A stretch of 64,000 bases of DNA from Erwinia rhapontici (lineage in GTDB: Bacteria; Pseudomonadota; Gammaproteobacteria; Enterobacterales; Enterobacteriaceae), in contig NZ_VRKO01000003.1 in assembly GCF_012271765.1 (NCBI RefSeq), positions 1-64,000 of the forward strand. The letters are read 5' to 3'. Both the position numbers and the translations under genes were made by a program. The notes below the pieces were generated by a model, which had not been told where the DNA came from, ran no database searches, and saw nothing but the letters and a program-made list of their open reading frames with translations. Shown here one piece after another: positions 16,543 to 26,275 of this stretch. The first letter of the stretch is position 1, and every line of letters begins with the position of its first letter.

Positions 16543-17475
16543 TCAACCGCTCACATTTAGCGGCGTGATCGCCCGGCGATGGCGCCGTTCAAAATACATG
16601 GAAATCATCCCACCGGTCACGACCAAACCCGCGCCGAAAATGGTCGCTGACTCTGGCAATGTGTCCCAGAACAGGTAGCCAATAAATACCGACCAGATCA
16701 ACGTACTGTAATCAAACGGCGCCAGCAAAGAAGCATCTGCATATTTCAAACTCAGGGTCAGCAGGATTTGCGTAATCCCTCCCAGCAGACCGCAACCAAG
16801 CAGCAACATCAGTTGCCTGCCATTCGGTATCGTCCAGCCAAACCACAGTGTGAAAAGCGATGTCAGCGTGGTGGTTATCGCAAACCAGAAAGCAATGGCT
16901 CCTGGCTTCTCAATACCATTCAGATAACGAATCTGTATCGATGCACCTGCAATACACACTGCTGCCATCAGCGCCAGAATCATGCCAAGCGTAGACAGCC
17001 AGCTCACCGAGCTTAATGCCCCTTCCCGGCCAAAAAATAGCTGGCCAGACATCATCACCAGGATGCCAATAAATCCGGCAATCACTGCCACCCATCGATG
17101 ATATTTCACCTTCTCACGCAGAAAAATTGCCGCCATGATCACGGTAATCAACGGCGCCGCATAGTTGATGGCAGTCACATCGGTCAGGGAGATATAGAGC
17201 AGTGCAAGGTAGCTAAAGTACAGGCCCCCCGTTCCGGCCAGTCCACGCAGAAAATGCCCTTTCACATTGCGGGTACGGATGCCATCAAGGATGTTGCCCT
17301 GGCACCACAGCCAGATAAACAGAGGGATCAGCGCAACAGAAGAACGAAAGAAGATCACTTCCCCGACCGGAATGGTGCCATCCAGGCCTTTCACGCAGGC
17401 CATCATTAACGTAGAGGTCAGGGCACCGGCGATTTTCATCGACACACCGGTCGAGGGACTGGGCGAAGGGCGCAT
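16543..17475 (-). CDS. EamA/DMT-superfamily inner-membrane transporter
   Basis: 310 residues with about ten hydrophobic helices in two EamA repeats, of the RhaT/YdcZ-like drug/metabolite exporter type (for example FLRGLAGTGGLYFSYLAL and LAPFDYSTLIWSVFIGYLFW, the latter typical of the second repeat). Substrate cannot be told. The start at 17475 (MRPSPSPSTGVSMK) is preferred over an upstream in-frame TTG at 17514. It reads toward yfiR but is separated from it by about 170 bp and a possible terminator. Not part of the E. coli arrangement at this place. Confidence 0.8.
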   Translation of the reverse strand: MRPSPSPSTGVSMKIAGALTSTLMMACVKGLDGTIPVGEVIFFRSSVALIPLFIWLWCQGNILDGIRTRNVKGHFLRGLAGTGGLYFSYLALLYISLTDVTAINYAAPLITVIMAAIFLREKVKYHRWVAVIAGFIGILVMMSGQLFFGREGALSSVSWLSTLGMILALMAAVCIAGASIQIRYLNGIEKPGAIAFWFAITTTLTSLFTLWFGWTIPNGRQLMLLLGCGLLGGITQILLTLSLKYADASLLAPFDYSTLIWSVFIGYLFWDTLPESATIFGAGLVVTGGMISMYFERRHRRAITPLNVSG

Positions 17476-17632
17476 AGCGTGCAGAATTCCTGGCAGTAGA
17501 TAGGTATCTATCAAACATACGCGGAATTTTTTTTATATCAGCTTAAAAATCAGCATGAAACGACTTTTTATTTTTTTTCGCGGAGGCAAAAGGCAGGAAA
17601 TTTCGCAAGATGTATGCGATCGTGACAAACTC

Positions 17633-17664
17633 AAAAAAAAGGGGCCAACCTTTCGGTCAGCCCC
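17633..17664 (-). terminator. Terminator of the rpsP-rimM-trmD-rplS operon
   Basis: 10-bp stem (17641-17650 with 17655-17664, including two G-T pairs) capped by a GAAA tetraloop and followed by eight T on the minus strand. Confidence 0.92.
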
Positions 17665-17692
17665 TTTATTGCTATTAACTATCAGATGTCGC

Positions 17693-18085
<393 letters not shown>

Positions 18086-18111
18086 CTAAGCGCTATGCCC
18101 GTTCAACCGTA

Positions 18112-18864
18112 TCATCGTTTTGTTGCCTGGGTGTGTTCCCGTTGGAACTCAGCCAGCAACTTTGCTTGCTCTTCAGTCAGAGCCAGGTTTTCCAGAAGTT
18201 CAGGTCTTCTAAGCCAGGTACGGCCCAGCGACTGTTTCAGGCGCCACCGGCGAATATCAGCATGGTTGCCCGACAGTAAAACTGGCGGAACCTCCATCCC
18301 TTCTAACACCTCAGGCCGGGTATAGTGTGGGCAATCCAGCAAACCATCGGAAAACGAATCTTCCTCGGCTGACGCCTGTTTTCCCAGTACCCCCGGAATA
18401 AACCGGGAAACCGAGTCAATCAGCGTCATTGCTGGCAGCTCGCCACCACTGAGTACGTAATCCCCAATCGACCATTCTTCATCGATTTCGGTTTTAATCA
18501 CGCGCTCATCAATCCCTTCGTAGCGACCACAGACCAGAATTAATTTCTGGTTGGTCGCCAGCTCGCAAACCCCATCTTGATCGAGTTTACGCCCCTGAGG
18601 TGACAGATAAATCACCTTAGCGCCTTCTCCTGCCGCCGCTTTTGCTGCGTGGATGGCATCCCGTAAAGGTTGAACCATCATTAGCATTCCCGGACCGCCG
18701 CCGTATGGACGTTCGTCCACGGTGCGATGCCGATCATGAGCGAAGTCACGAGGACTCCAGCTCTGAATGCTGAGCAGGCCATTTTTTACTGCCCGGCCAG
18801 TTACTCCGTAATCGGTAATTGCGCGAAACATTTCAGGAAACAGGCTGATTACACCAATCCACAT
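18112..18864 (-). CDS. trmD: tRNA (guanine-37-N1)-methyltransferase TrmD
   Basis: 250 residues. TrmD methylates G37 next to the anticodon of tRNAs that read CNN codons, preventing +1 frameshifts; it is essential. The SPOUT trefoil-knot core is visible: [23 protein letters not shown] and [11 protein letters not shown]. The start [16 protein letters not shown] matches E. coli; 18 further in-frame codons upstream lack similarity. Third gene of the operon. Confidence 0.97.
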   Translation of the reverse strand: MWIGVISLFPEMFRAITDYGVTGRAVKNGLLSIQSWSPRDFAHDRHRTVDERPYGGGPGMLMMVQPLRDAIHAAKAAAGEGAKVIYLSPQGRKLDQDGVCELATNQKLILVCGRYEGIDERVIKTEIDEEWSIGDYVLSGGELPAMTLIDSVSRFIPGVLGKQASAEEDSFSDGLLDCPHYTRPEVLEGMEVPPVLLSGNHADIRRWRLKQSLGRTWLRRPELLENLALTEEQAKLLAEFQREHTQATKR

Positions 18865-18899
18865 ACTTTGCGCCGGAGTATTACCGTTTTGTTCGGAGC

Positions 18900-19448
18900 T
18901 CAAAAACCAGGATCCCAATCTACCGTGATAACACGAGTAGTGAGATCGACATTCTTGATAACCTGTTCATCGAGGAACGGAATTAACCGCTCCTGCGCAC
19001 CGAATGCATCCTTCAGGTTTGCCTTAACGACGATAACGTCGTTCGAACCGGTTTCCATCATATCGATGACTTTACCCAGCTCGTAGCCTTCAGTCGTGAC
19101 CACCTGGCAGCCCATAAGGTCTTTCCAGTAGTAGTCGCCGTTATCCAGCTCTGGCAGTTGCTCTGAGTCCACGACAATTTCGCAATTGGTCAGTAGGCCC
19201 GCGGCATCACGATCGTCAATGCCTTTGACTTTGATGATCATGTCCTGATTGTGGCGCTTCCAGCCTTCCAGCTCGACAAGCTGCCATTGACCCGCCCGCT
19301 GGATAAACCACGGCTGATAGTCAAAAATGCTTTCGGCGTCTTCGGTGGAGGAAAACACTTTGAGCCAACCACGAATACCGTAGGCCGAGCCCATCTTCCC
19401 CAGAATTAACGGGTTAGCGGGAGGCTGGGCGGTGAGTTGCTTGCTCAT
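18900..19448 (-). CDS. rimM: Ribosome maturation factor RimM
   Basis: 182 residues, same length as E. coli. RimM binds S19 and helps assemble the 30S head. N-terminal barrel with [20 protein letters not shown] and C-terminal PRC barrel with [11 protein letters not shown]. Start placed at MSKQLTAQ as in E. coli, three codons after an upstream in-frame start. Second gene of the operon. Confidence 0.97.
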   Translation of the reverse strand: MSKQLTAQPPANPLILGKMGSAYGIRGWLKVFSSTEDAESIFDYQPWFIQRAGQWQLVELEGWKRHNQDMIIKVKGIDDRDAAGLLTNCEIVVDSEQLPELDNGDYYWKDLMGCQVVTTEGYELGKVIDMMETGSNDVIVVKANLKDAFGAQERLIPFLDEQVIKNVDLTTRVITVDWDPGF

Positions 19449-19466
19449 GTTGACCACCGTGACAGA

Positions 19467-19715
19467 TTAAGCTGCTTTCTTAGCTTGTTTGATCAGCGCG
19501 TTAACGCGATCAGACAGAGTAGCGCCCTGGCCAACCCAGTGCTCAATGCGGTCCAGATCCAGACGCAGTGGTTCAGCCTGACCTGAAGCGATCGGGTTGA
19601 AGAAACCAACGCGCTCAATGAAGCGACCGTTGCGAGCATTACGGCTGTCGGTTACGACTACCTGATAAAACGGACGCTTTTTAGCGCCGTGACGTGCCAA
19701 ACGAATTGTTACCAT
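19467..19715 (-). CDS. rpsP: 30S ribosomal protein S16
   Basis: 82 residues, [18 protein letters not shown] at the start, the typical S16 sequence. S16 stabilises the lower 30S body. First gene of rpsP-rimM-trmD-rplS, 18 bp before rimM. Confidence 0.98.
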   Translation of the reverse strand: MVTIRLARHGAKKRPFYQVVVTDSRNARNGRFIERVGFFNPIASGQAEPLRLDLDRIEHWVGQGATLSDRVNALIKQAKKAA

Positions 19716-19729
19716 AACATCCTCTTTAG

Positions 19730-19770
19730 TTAATAAAACAGCCGGGCCCCATTGAGGGAACGGGGCCCGG
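19730..19770 (-). terminator. Strong GC hairpin between ffh and rpsP
   Basis: Perfect 9-bp stem CCGGGCCCC/GGGGCCCGG (19742-19750 with 19762-19770), 11-nt loop, then CTGTTTTATT on the minus strand. It ends ffh transcription and, depending on where the rpsP promoter lies in 19771-19851, may also act in the rpsP leader. Confidence 0.8.
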
Positions 19771-19851
19771 ATGCAATATAAAAAGCCCGAAAATTTTACT
19801 CATTTTGGCGCAAAAAGCAATCTAATTCGCCTGAGTCATTTTCTGGCTGAC

Positions 19852-21213
19852 TTAGCGGCCAGAGAAGCCCGGCGGCATCATACCTTTCATGCCGCGCATC
19901 ATCTTCGCCATACCGCCCTTCTTCATCTTCTTCATCATGCGCTGCATGTCGTCGAACTGCTTCAATAAGCGGTTAACGTCCTGCACCTGCATACCTGAAC
20001 CGGTGGCAATGCGGCGCTTACGGGAGCCTTTGATAATCTCAGGTTTTTCACGCTCTTTGCGTGTCATTGAATTAATCATCGCTTCCATGCGCACCAGCAC
20101 TTTGTCGTCCATCTGCGATTTAACATTATCTGGCAGTTGGCCCATGCCCGGCAGCTTGCCCATCAGGCTCGCCATACCGCCCATGTTGCGCATCTGCTTC
20201 AACTGGTCGAGGAAGTCGTTCAGGTCGAAACCATCCCCCTTCTTCAGCTTACTGGCCAGTTTTTCTGCCTGCGCACGGTCTACTTTGCTTTCAATATCTT
20301 CGATCAGCGACAACATGTCGCCCATACCGAGAATACGAGAGGCAATACGATCCGGGTAGAACGGTTCCAGGGCTTCGGTTTTCTCACCGACGCCCATAAA
20401 TTTAATCGGCTTACCGGTAATATGACGAATCGACAGCGCAGCACCACCGCGGGCATCACCGTCGACTTTCGTTAGTACCACACCCGTCAATGGTAAGGCT
20501 TCGTTGAACGCTTTCGCGGTGTTGGCGGCATCCTGGCCGGTCATCGCATCGACCACAAACAGTGTTTCAACCGGATTAATCGCGGCGTGAATCTGTTTGA
20601 TCTCATCCATCATCGCTTCATCAACGTGCAAGCGACCTGCGGTATCCACCAGCAGCACATCGTAGAATTTCAGCTTCGCCTGTTGCAGCGCGCTGGTAAC
20701 GATATCGACCGGTTTCTGACTGAGGTCTGACGGGCAGAAATCAACGCCGACCTGCTCTGCCAGTGTTTCCAACTGTTTAATCGCCGCAGGGCGATAAACG
20801 TCAGCAGACACCACCAGTACTTTTTTCTTGTGCTTTTCACGCAGGAACTTACCCAGCTTACCGACGCTGGTGGTTTTACCCGCACCCTGCAAGCCCGCCA
20901 TCAGTACCACAGCAGGTGGCTGAGCAGCCAGGTTCAGAGTGTTGTTCTCTTCCCCCATGGCAGCAACCAGTTCGTTTTTAACGATCTTAACGAACTCCTG
21001 GCCCGGGGTCAGGCTTTTGTTCACTTCATGACCGACGGCGCGCTCTTTGACGCGTCCGATAAAGTCACGGACGACCGGCAGCGCGACGTCAGCTTCCAGC
21101 AACGCCATGCGCACTTCGCGCAGCGTGTCTTTAATATTATCTTCAGTCAGCCGCCCGCGGCCGCTGATATTGCGCAGGGTCTGCGACAGTCTGTCGGTTA
21201 AATTATCAAACAT
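19852..21213 (-). CDS. ffh: Signal recognition particle protein Ffh
   Basis: 453 residues, equal to E. coli Ffh. With 4.5S RNA it binds signal sequences of membrane proteins and docks at FtsY. N domain (about 1-85), G domain with GLQGAGKT at 107-114 and DTAGR, and a methionine-rich M domain (about 300-453) ending GMKGMMPPGFSGR. The start is MFDNLTDRLS; 28 upstream in-frame codons have no similarity. The gene is divergent from ypjD. Confidence 0.98.
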   Translation of the reverse strand: MFDNLTDRLSQTLRNISGRGRLTEDNIKDTLREVRMALLEADVALPVVRDFIGRVKERAVGHEVNKSLTPGQEFVKIVKNELVAAMGEENNTLNLAAQPPAVVLMAGLQGAGKTTSVGKLGKFLREKHKKKVLVVSADVYRPAAIKQLETLAEQVGVDFCPSDLSQKPVDIVTSALQQAKLKFYDVLLVDTAGRLHVDEAMMDEIKQIHAAINPVETLFVVDAMTGQDAANTAKAFNEALPLTGVVLTKVDGDARGGAALSIRHITGKPIKFMGVGEKTEALEPFYPDRIASRILGMGDMLSLIEDIESKVDRAQAEKLASKLKKGDGFDLNDFLDQLKQMRNMGGMASLMGKLPGMGQLPDNVKSQMDDKVLVRMEAMINSMTRKEREKPEIIKGSRKRRIATGSGMQVQDVNRLLKQFDDMQRMMKKMKKGGMAKMMRGMKGMMPPGFSGR

Positions 21214-21378
21214 CGTCTCTCGCTCAACGTAATGAGAGGCCGCCTCGGCGACACAATGGCGCGGATTATAACATAGAGGCGCTGGGATCTCAGCCATATG
21301 CGATGAGATCGTTTGGAGCCAGCAGCCGCTGGCGCTATACTGACTTTTTTCTTCTCTGGCCGATACCTGACGAATTCT

Positions 21379-22170
21379 ATGTCTGTAATTGCGATTCTGG
21401 CGCTACTCGCCTACTCATTCAGCCTTGCACTGATCGTTCCCAGCCTGTTGCGTAAAAACAGCACCTGGCGTCGTCTGGCAGTGCTTTCTGCCATCGCCGC
21501 CCTGGTTTGCCATGCCGTGGCGCTGGAGCAGCGTATTTTCGGACCAGATGGCGGGCAGAACCTCAGCCTGCTGAACATTGGTTCGCTGGTGAGCCTGTTG
21601 ATCTGTGCGATTATGACGATTGTTGCCTCCCGCAACCGTGGCTGGATTTTGCTGCCGATTGTTTACAGCTTTGCGCTGATCAACCTGGCATTTGCCACAT
21701 TTGTGCCTAACGCCTTTATTACCCACCTGGAAACCACGCCGGGCATGATGGTGCACATCGGGCTGGCACTTTTCGCCTATGCCACACTAATTATTGCCGC
21801 ACTGTATGCATTACAGCTGGCCTGGATTGACTGGCTACTGAAGAACAAGAAGCTGGCCTTCAGCAACGATATCCCTCCGCTGATGACCATCGAACGTAAA
21901 ATGTTTCATATCACCCAGATCGGCGTGGTGCTGTTAACGCTGGTACTCTGTACCGGATTGTTCTATCTGCAAGATCTGTTCAGCCGTGAAAATATCGATA
22001 AAGCCGTGCTGTCTATCCTGGCCTGGTTCCTCTATATCGTCCTGCTGTGGGGCCATTATCACGAAGGCTGGCGCGGTCGCCGTGTCGTATGGTTCAACTG
22101 CGGAGGCGCATTTTTACTGACCATGGCTTATTTCGGTAGCCGCATGCTGCAGCACTTCCTAACCTCCTGA
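21379..22170 (+). CDS. ypjD: YpjD, CcsA-like inner-membrane protein
   Basis: 263 residues with about eight membrane helices; belongs to the cytochrome c assembly (CcsA/HemX-like) family. Conserved late part WGHYHEGWRGRRVVWFN. In enterobacteria it is linked genetically to the magnesium/cobalt exporter CorB, its neighbour; molecular role uncertain. Start chosen at MSVIAILALLAYS by comparison with E. coli, 22 codons inside the longest open frame. corB starts 22 bp after it, so the pair is an operon. Confidence 0.9.
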   Translation: MSVIAILALLAYSFSLALIVPSLLRKNSTWRRLAVLSAIAALVCHAVALEQRIFGPDGGQNLSLLNIGSLVSLLICAIMTIVASRNRGWILLPIVYSFALINLAFATFVPNAFITHLETTPGMMVHIGLALFAYATLIIAALYALQLAWIDWLLKNKKLAFSNDIPPLMTIERKMFHITQIGVVLLTLVLCTGLFYLQDLFSRENIDKAVLSILAWFLYIVLLWGHYHEGWRGRRVVWFNCGGAFLLTMAYFGSRMLQHFLTS

Positions 22171-22192
22171 TTGACCACCACAAGGATTTCCC

Positions 22193-23482
22193 TTGGAACA
22201 CGTTTCAACCACGACCCTGATCATCACGCTGGTTATTATGATTTTGGTGTCGGCGTACTTTTCCGGTTCCGAAACCGGCATGATGACACTCAACCGCTAC
22301 AAGCTGCGTCATCAGGCTAAAAATGGTAACCGTGCCGCACGTCGTGTCGAAAAATTACTGCGTCGTCCTGACCGACTGATCAGCCTGGTGCTGATCGGCA
22401 ATAACCTGGTCAACATTCTGGCCTCTGCGCTGGGAACCATTGTCGGCATGCGTTTGTATGGCGATGCGGGTGTGGCGATTGCCACCGGCATTCTGACCTT
22501 TCTTGTTCTGGTTTTTGCTGAAATCTTGCCAAAAACCATCGCAGCGCTCTATCCGGAAAAAGTGGCCTTCCCCAGCAGCGTGCTGCTCGGCCCCTTGCAG
22601 ATTGTTATGATGCCGCTGGTATGGCTGCTGAACACCATTACCCGCATGCTGATGCGTCTGGTGGGAATGAAGAGCGATGGCGCAATCAGTGCGGCTTTGA
22701 GCAAAGACGAATTGCGTACCATCGTGTACGAATCGCGTTCACTGATGTCACGCCGCAATCAGGATATGCTGCTGTCCGTCCTCGATCTTGAAAAAGTGAA
22801 TGTCGATGACATCATGGTGCCGCGTAACGAAATTGTCGGTATCAATATTAACGACGACTGGAAATCGATCGTACGCCAGCTGACTCACTCACCCCACGGC
22901 CGTATCGTCCTGTATCGCGACACCCTCGACAATGCCATGAGCATGCTGCGTGTGCGCGAAGCTTATCGTCTGATGACCGAGAAGAAAGAGTTCACCAAAG
23001 AGGTGATGCTGCGCGCCGCGGATGAAATTTACTATGTGCCAGAAGGAACACCGCTCAACGTACAGCTGGTCAAGTTCCAGCGGAATAAGAAGAAGGTCGG
23101 GCTGGTCGTCGATGAGTACGGCGATATTAAAGGTCTGGTGACCATCGAAGATATTCTGGAAGAGATTGTCGGCGACTTCACCACGTCCATGTCCCCGACG
23201 CTGGCCGAAGAAGTGGTACCACAGAATGATGGTTCGGTATTGATTGAGGGCAGCGCAAACATACGCGAGCTCAATAAAGCCTTTAACTGGACACTGCCGG
23301 AAGTCGAAGCGCGCACCGTTAACGGCATGATCCTTGAGGCATTGCAGGATATTCCGCTCGCCAATACCACGGTACAAATTGGCCATTATGCCGTCGACAT
23401 TCTTGATGTGCAGGACAATATGATTAAGCAGGTACGGATTACACCGCAAACGTCGCTAAAGGAGTCGGTGGGATCGTCGTAG
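22193..23482 (+). CDS. corB: CorB/CNNM-type magnesium exporter component
   Basis: 429 residues. DUF21/CNNM membrane domain (about 1-175, with SAYFSGSETGMMTLNRYKLRH), a CBS pair (about 185-325) and a C-terminal transporter-associated domain. CNNM proteins move Mg2+ (and Co2+) in response to nucleotide binding at the CBS pair. The start is TTG, as in E. coli, with AAGGA upstream. The TAG stop lies inside a palindromic repeat that fills the whole gap to luxS. Confidence 0.93.
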   Translation: MEHVSTTTLIITLVIMILVSAYFSGSETGMMTLNRYKLRHQAKNGNRAARRVEKLLRRPDRLISLVLIGNNLVNILASALGTIVGMRLYGDAGVAIATGILTFLVLVFAEILPKTIAALYPEKVAFPSSVLLGPLQIVMMPLVWLLNTITRMLMRLVGMKSDGAISAALSKDELRTIVYESRSLMSRRNQDMLLSVLDLEKVNVDDIMVPRNEIVGININDDWKSIVRQLTHSPHGRIVLYRDTLDNAMSMLRVREAYRLMTEKKEFTKEVMLRAADEIYYVPEGTPLNVQLVKFQRNKKKVGLVVDEYGDIKGLVTIEDILEEIVGDFTTSMSPTLAEEVVPQNDGSVLIEGSANIRELNKAFNWTLPEVEARTVNGMILEALQDIPLANTTVQIGHYAVDILDVQDNMIKQVRITPQTSLKESVGSS

Positions 23483-23527
23483 GGGTCAGGCATGCCTGAC
23501 CCGGGCGAAGCATGCTTCGCCCCTACG
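23478..23527. repeat. Paired CATG-centred palindromes between corB and luxS
   Basis: Two perfect hairpins back to back: GGGTCAGG-CATG-CCTGACCC and GGGCGAAG-CATG-CTTCGCCC. The ends CGTAGGGG (23478-23485) and CCCCTACG (23520-23527) form an outer inverted repeat. The element fills the 47-bp gap between convergent genes and contains the corB stop. It shares GTAGGGG-x-CAGGCATGCCTG with the last unit of the array after mutS, so it is a REP-like dispersed family. It may act as a bidirectional terminator or RNA stabiliser. Confidence 0.8.
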
Positions 23528-23529
23528 AT

Positions 23530-24045
23530 TTAGATATGCAGTTCTTTCAGTTTTTCTTTCGGCAGCGCCAGTTCATCGTTACGGTTAACGCGAATGTCGT
23601 TGTCGAGGATGTTACGCGCGATGTCCTGCGCTTCATCCAGTGAGTGCATTTCACAGGTCCCGCACTGATAAATATTCAGTTCAGGGATATCACTCTGGTT
23701 TTTCACTTTCAGCACATCAGCCATCGCGGCTTTCCATGCTTTTGCTACACGCTGCTCGTCCGGCGTGCCAATCAGGCTCATGTAGAAGCCCGTACGGCAA
23801 CCCATTGGCGAAATATCAATGATTTCCACACCGTCACCGTTCAGGTGATCGCGCATGAAGCCGGCAAAAAGGTGCTCCAGCGTGTGGATACCGCGTTCGG
23901 TCAAAATCTCGATATTCGGTCGGCAGAAACGCAGATCGAAAACCGTGATGGTGTCGCCAGCAGGCGTGTTCATGGTTTTAGCTACGCGTACAGCAGGAGC
24001 GGCCATGATGGTGTGATCGACGGTAAAGCTATCCAGCAATGGCAT
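23530..24045 (-). CDS. luxS: S-ribosylhomocysteine lyase LuxS
   Basis: 171 residues. LuxS splits S-ribosylhomocysteine into homocysteine and DPD, the precursor of autoinducer-2, in the activated methyl cycle. Metal site HTLEH (His54, His58) plus the CGTC segment. The start is [12 protein letters not shown]; 39 extra in-frame codons upstream run through the micA promoter region and are not coding. Confidence 0.97.
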   Translation of the reverse strand: MPLLDSFTVDHTIMAAPAVRVAKTMNTPAGDTITVFDLRFCRPNIEILTERGIHTLEHLFAGFMRDHLNGDGVEIIDISPMGCRTGFYMSLIGTPDEQRVAKAWKAAMADVLKVKNQSDIPELNIYQCGTCEMHSLDEAQDIARNILDNDIRVNRNDELALPKEKLKELHI

Positions 24046-24084
24046 ACTTGTTACCTCAACAAATGAATTTATTTTTGAACTGAT

Positions 24085-24112
24085 GAAACTTTCTCGAACG
24101 CTGCGCGTCTGA
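24085..24112 (+). promoter_or_regulatory. Sigma-E promoter of micA
   Basis: GAAACTT (24085-24091), 16 bp, TCTGA (24108-24112), matching the RpoE consensus GGAACTT-N16-TCTGA, 7 nt before the micA start. Confidence 0.75.
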
Positions 24113-24118
24113 ATATAT

Positions 24119-24201
24119 GAAAGACGCGCATTTGTTATCATCCATCTCATCCCTGACAACAACAGAGATGCGAATTTTGGCCACAGTTATGTGGCCTTTT
24201 T
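24119..24201 (+). ncRNA. micA: MicA small RNA
   Basis: Hfq-dependent antisense RNA made under envelope stress; in E. coli it represses ompA and other porins. The 5' end GAAAGACGCGCATTTGTTAT is the conserved seed, and TTTTGGCCACAGTTATGTGG with a T-run is the terminator hairpin. Position between luxS and gshA and opposite strand are as in E. coli. It is about 83 nt, roughly 11 nt longer than the E. coli RNA because the middle loop is extended. Confidence 0.9.
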
Positions 24202-24213
24202 CTTTTGTATCGC

Positions 24214-25773
24214 TTAGCTCTTACCTTTCAAAAAGGTTTCAAGGTCAAGCGTATCACTTTCTTCAATGTCCTGCTGACTATCCTGCGAGCGTTGCGCTTC
24301 ATCGCTAAACTGCTGTTCGGTCAGCACTTCCAGTGACTCTTCGCTTAACTGAGCACGATACTGCTCGGCCAGGGCCAGCCCGGCACCCGCGATACCGTTC
24401 TCTTTTAAAATATCCAGGAATCGCGCGGAATAGGTCAGATCGGGATCGTCGAATGATGCCACCAGTCGGTCACAAACTTCCTGGTAATGATGTTCGTCAC
24501 TCTGACTGTCGAGCGTTTCCGCCACGCGACGGAGATCGCTGAACAATGCCTTGCCCACATCAACCAGCAAATGCTGCGACTCTTCGCATCCCATGCTGAT
24601 CGTCTGACCGGGTTTGCGCCCTTCAAGGATCACTCGATTCCAGTTTTTACGTGTGCAGGCAAGCTCAGCGCTGTTCATCTCAGGCGCATCGGCCAGCGTA
24701 CACCAGACCAGGAACAAATCGAGGAACCGCACCTGGTTCGCATCCACACCAATCGGTGAGAAGGGATTAATGTCCAGTGAGCGGACTTCGATATATTCAA
24801 TCCCACCGCGCTGCAGTGCATCCGAAGGTGCCTCGCCAGAACGTGTCACACGCTTTGGTCGGATCGGCGCGTACAGCTCGTTTTCAATCTGCAATACGTT
24901 GGTATTCAGCTGTAACCAGTCACCGTTTTCATCTTTCACCCCCATCGCAGCAAACTCTTCCGACGGTGTTTTAATCGCCGCTTTCAGACCAGTAATGTAG
25001 TCCGGAAGATTGTTGAAGGTGATGCCAAGATTACTCTGGGATTTATTGGTATAGCCCAGATCGCTCAGACGCAGGGAAGTCGCATACGGCAGTGACAGCA
25101 TTCCCTTATCACTGCGATCAAACGGCAGTGCGCTCTCTTTACCTTGCAGGAATGAGGAACAGATCGCCGGTGAAGCACCGAACAGATACGGGATCACCCA
25201 GCCAAAGCGATAATAGTTACGGATCAGGCGCAGATAGCCATCAGAGATAGCCTCTTTTCCGCTTTCAGCATCCTTCACCCCAGCCCACTCCTGCCAGAAG
25301 GAGAGCGGCAGTGAGAAGTTATAATGCACGCCAGAGATAATCTGCATCAGCGCGCCGTAACGGTTTTTGAGACCCTGGCGATACAGTGTTTTCATCTGGC
25401 CAATATTCGAACGACCATACTGCGCCAGCTCGATATCCTGATCGGGAGCGATCATGCATGGCATGCTCATCGGCCACATACGTTCTTCGCCTAACTCACG
25501 GGCGACATGGCGATGGATATCCCGCAAGAATGCCAGCAGATGATCAATATCCTGATGGACCGGCGTGATAAATTCTAATAATGCTTCGGCAAAGTCAGTG
25601 GTAATCCACTTATGTGTTAAAGCTGAACCAAGAGAAGCTGGGTGTCCGGTAGTGGCAAGATGGCCATCCGGCCTGACGCGCAGCGTTTCGCGCTCAATGC
25701 CGCGACCAATACCTTTAAGTGCGTCAGGATGAGCTTCCAGCCAGGAAAGCGCCTGTGATACGTCCGGGATCAA
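24214..25773 (-). CDS. gshA: Glutamate-cysteine ligase GshA
   Basis: 519 residues. First enzyme of glutathione synthesis: joins glutamate and cysteine using ATP. Conserved parts include GIERETLRV near the start, [16 protein letters not shown] and [18 protein letters not shown]. The TTG at 25771-25773 is taken as start, as in E. coli (TTG-ATC-CCG), with GGGAGG 5 nt before it. An ATG 14 codons further upstream (25815) is in frame but lacks such support. yqaA lies 73 bp upstream. Confidence 0.95.
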   Translation of the reverse strand: MIPDVSQALSWLEAHPDALKGIGRGIERETLRVRPDGHLATTGHPASLGSALTHKWITTDFAEALLEFITPVHQDIDHLLAFLRDIHRHVARELGEERMWPMSMPCMIAPDQDIELAQYGRSNIGQMKTLYRQGLKNRYGALMQIISGVHYNFSLPLSFWQEWAGVKDAESGKEAISDGYLRLIRNYYRFGWVIPYLFGASPAICSSFLQGKESALPFDRSDKGMLSLPYATSLRLSDLGYTNKSQSNLGITFNNLPDYITGLKAAIKTPSEEFAAMGVKDENGDWLQLNTNVLQIENELYAPIRPKRVTRSGEAPSDALQRGGIEYIEVRSLDINPFSPIGVDANQVRFLDLFLVWCTLADAPEMNSAELACTRKNWNRVILEGRKPGQTISMGCEESQHLLVDVGKALFSDLRRVAETLDSQSDEHHYQEVCDRLVASFDDPDLTYSARFLDILKENGIAGAGLALAEQYRAQLSEESLEVLTEQQFSDEAQRSQDSQQDIEESDTLDLETFLKGKS

Positions 25774-25846
25774 ATTGACCTCCCGCTCAGAGAAAAATTT
25801 ATTATTGTTCAGCATAATGTTAACCGTAGCGCCGCCTTAAAGCGAA

Positions 25847-26275
25847 TCAATGCCACCATTCCATGCCCTGTAGTGTTGCGGCTGCCAGCACCAGATAACG
25901 CAGGGTCTTACCGATAGCGAGACATATCACCATCGGCAGCCAGGCGAAACGTAGCCAGCCAGCAAGAACGCATAGCAGATCACCAATCACTGGTAACCAG
26001 CTAAAAAGCAGCGCAGCAGGCCCCATTTGGTGCAGCCACGCCGTTGCTGTGTTGTGCCATCGCCCCTGACTTTTTAATGGAAGCAGGCGACCCATAACGA
26101 TGTTGGTTAAACCACCCAGAGTATTTCCCAGTGCGGCAATCAGGATCAATGCCGTGACAGAAACCTTCCCCGCCAGCAGTAACCCCACCAGTAACGCTTC
26201 AGAACTCCCCGGCAATAACGTGGCGCTCAAAAAGCTACTGGCAAACATCGAACCGTAAGCTAACCATTCACTCAC
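25847..26275 (-). CDS. yqaA: YqaA, small DedA/SNARE-associated membrane protein
   Basis: 142 residues, about four hydrophobic helices. The family (COG1238) is a short relative of DedA proteins, with conserved SSFLSATLLPGSSEALL and LGNTLGGLTNIVMGR. Function unknown; DedA relatives act in membrane lipid handling. It overlaps yqaB by 4 bp. Confidence 0.9.
   Translation of the reverse strand: MSEWLAYGSMFASSFLSATLLPGSSEALLVGLLLAGKVSVTALILIAALGNTLGGLTNIVMGRLLPLKSQGRWHNTATAWLHQMGPAALLFSWLPVIGDLLCVLAGWLRFAWLPMVICLAIGKTLRYLVLAAATLQGMEWWH

Noticed and set aside
21214-21297. N-terminal extension of Ffh
   Set aside because: 28 codons without similarity before the universal MFDNLTDRL start; probably the mRNA leader.
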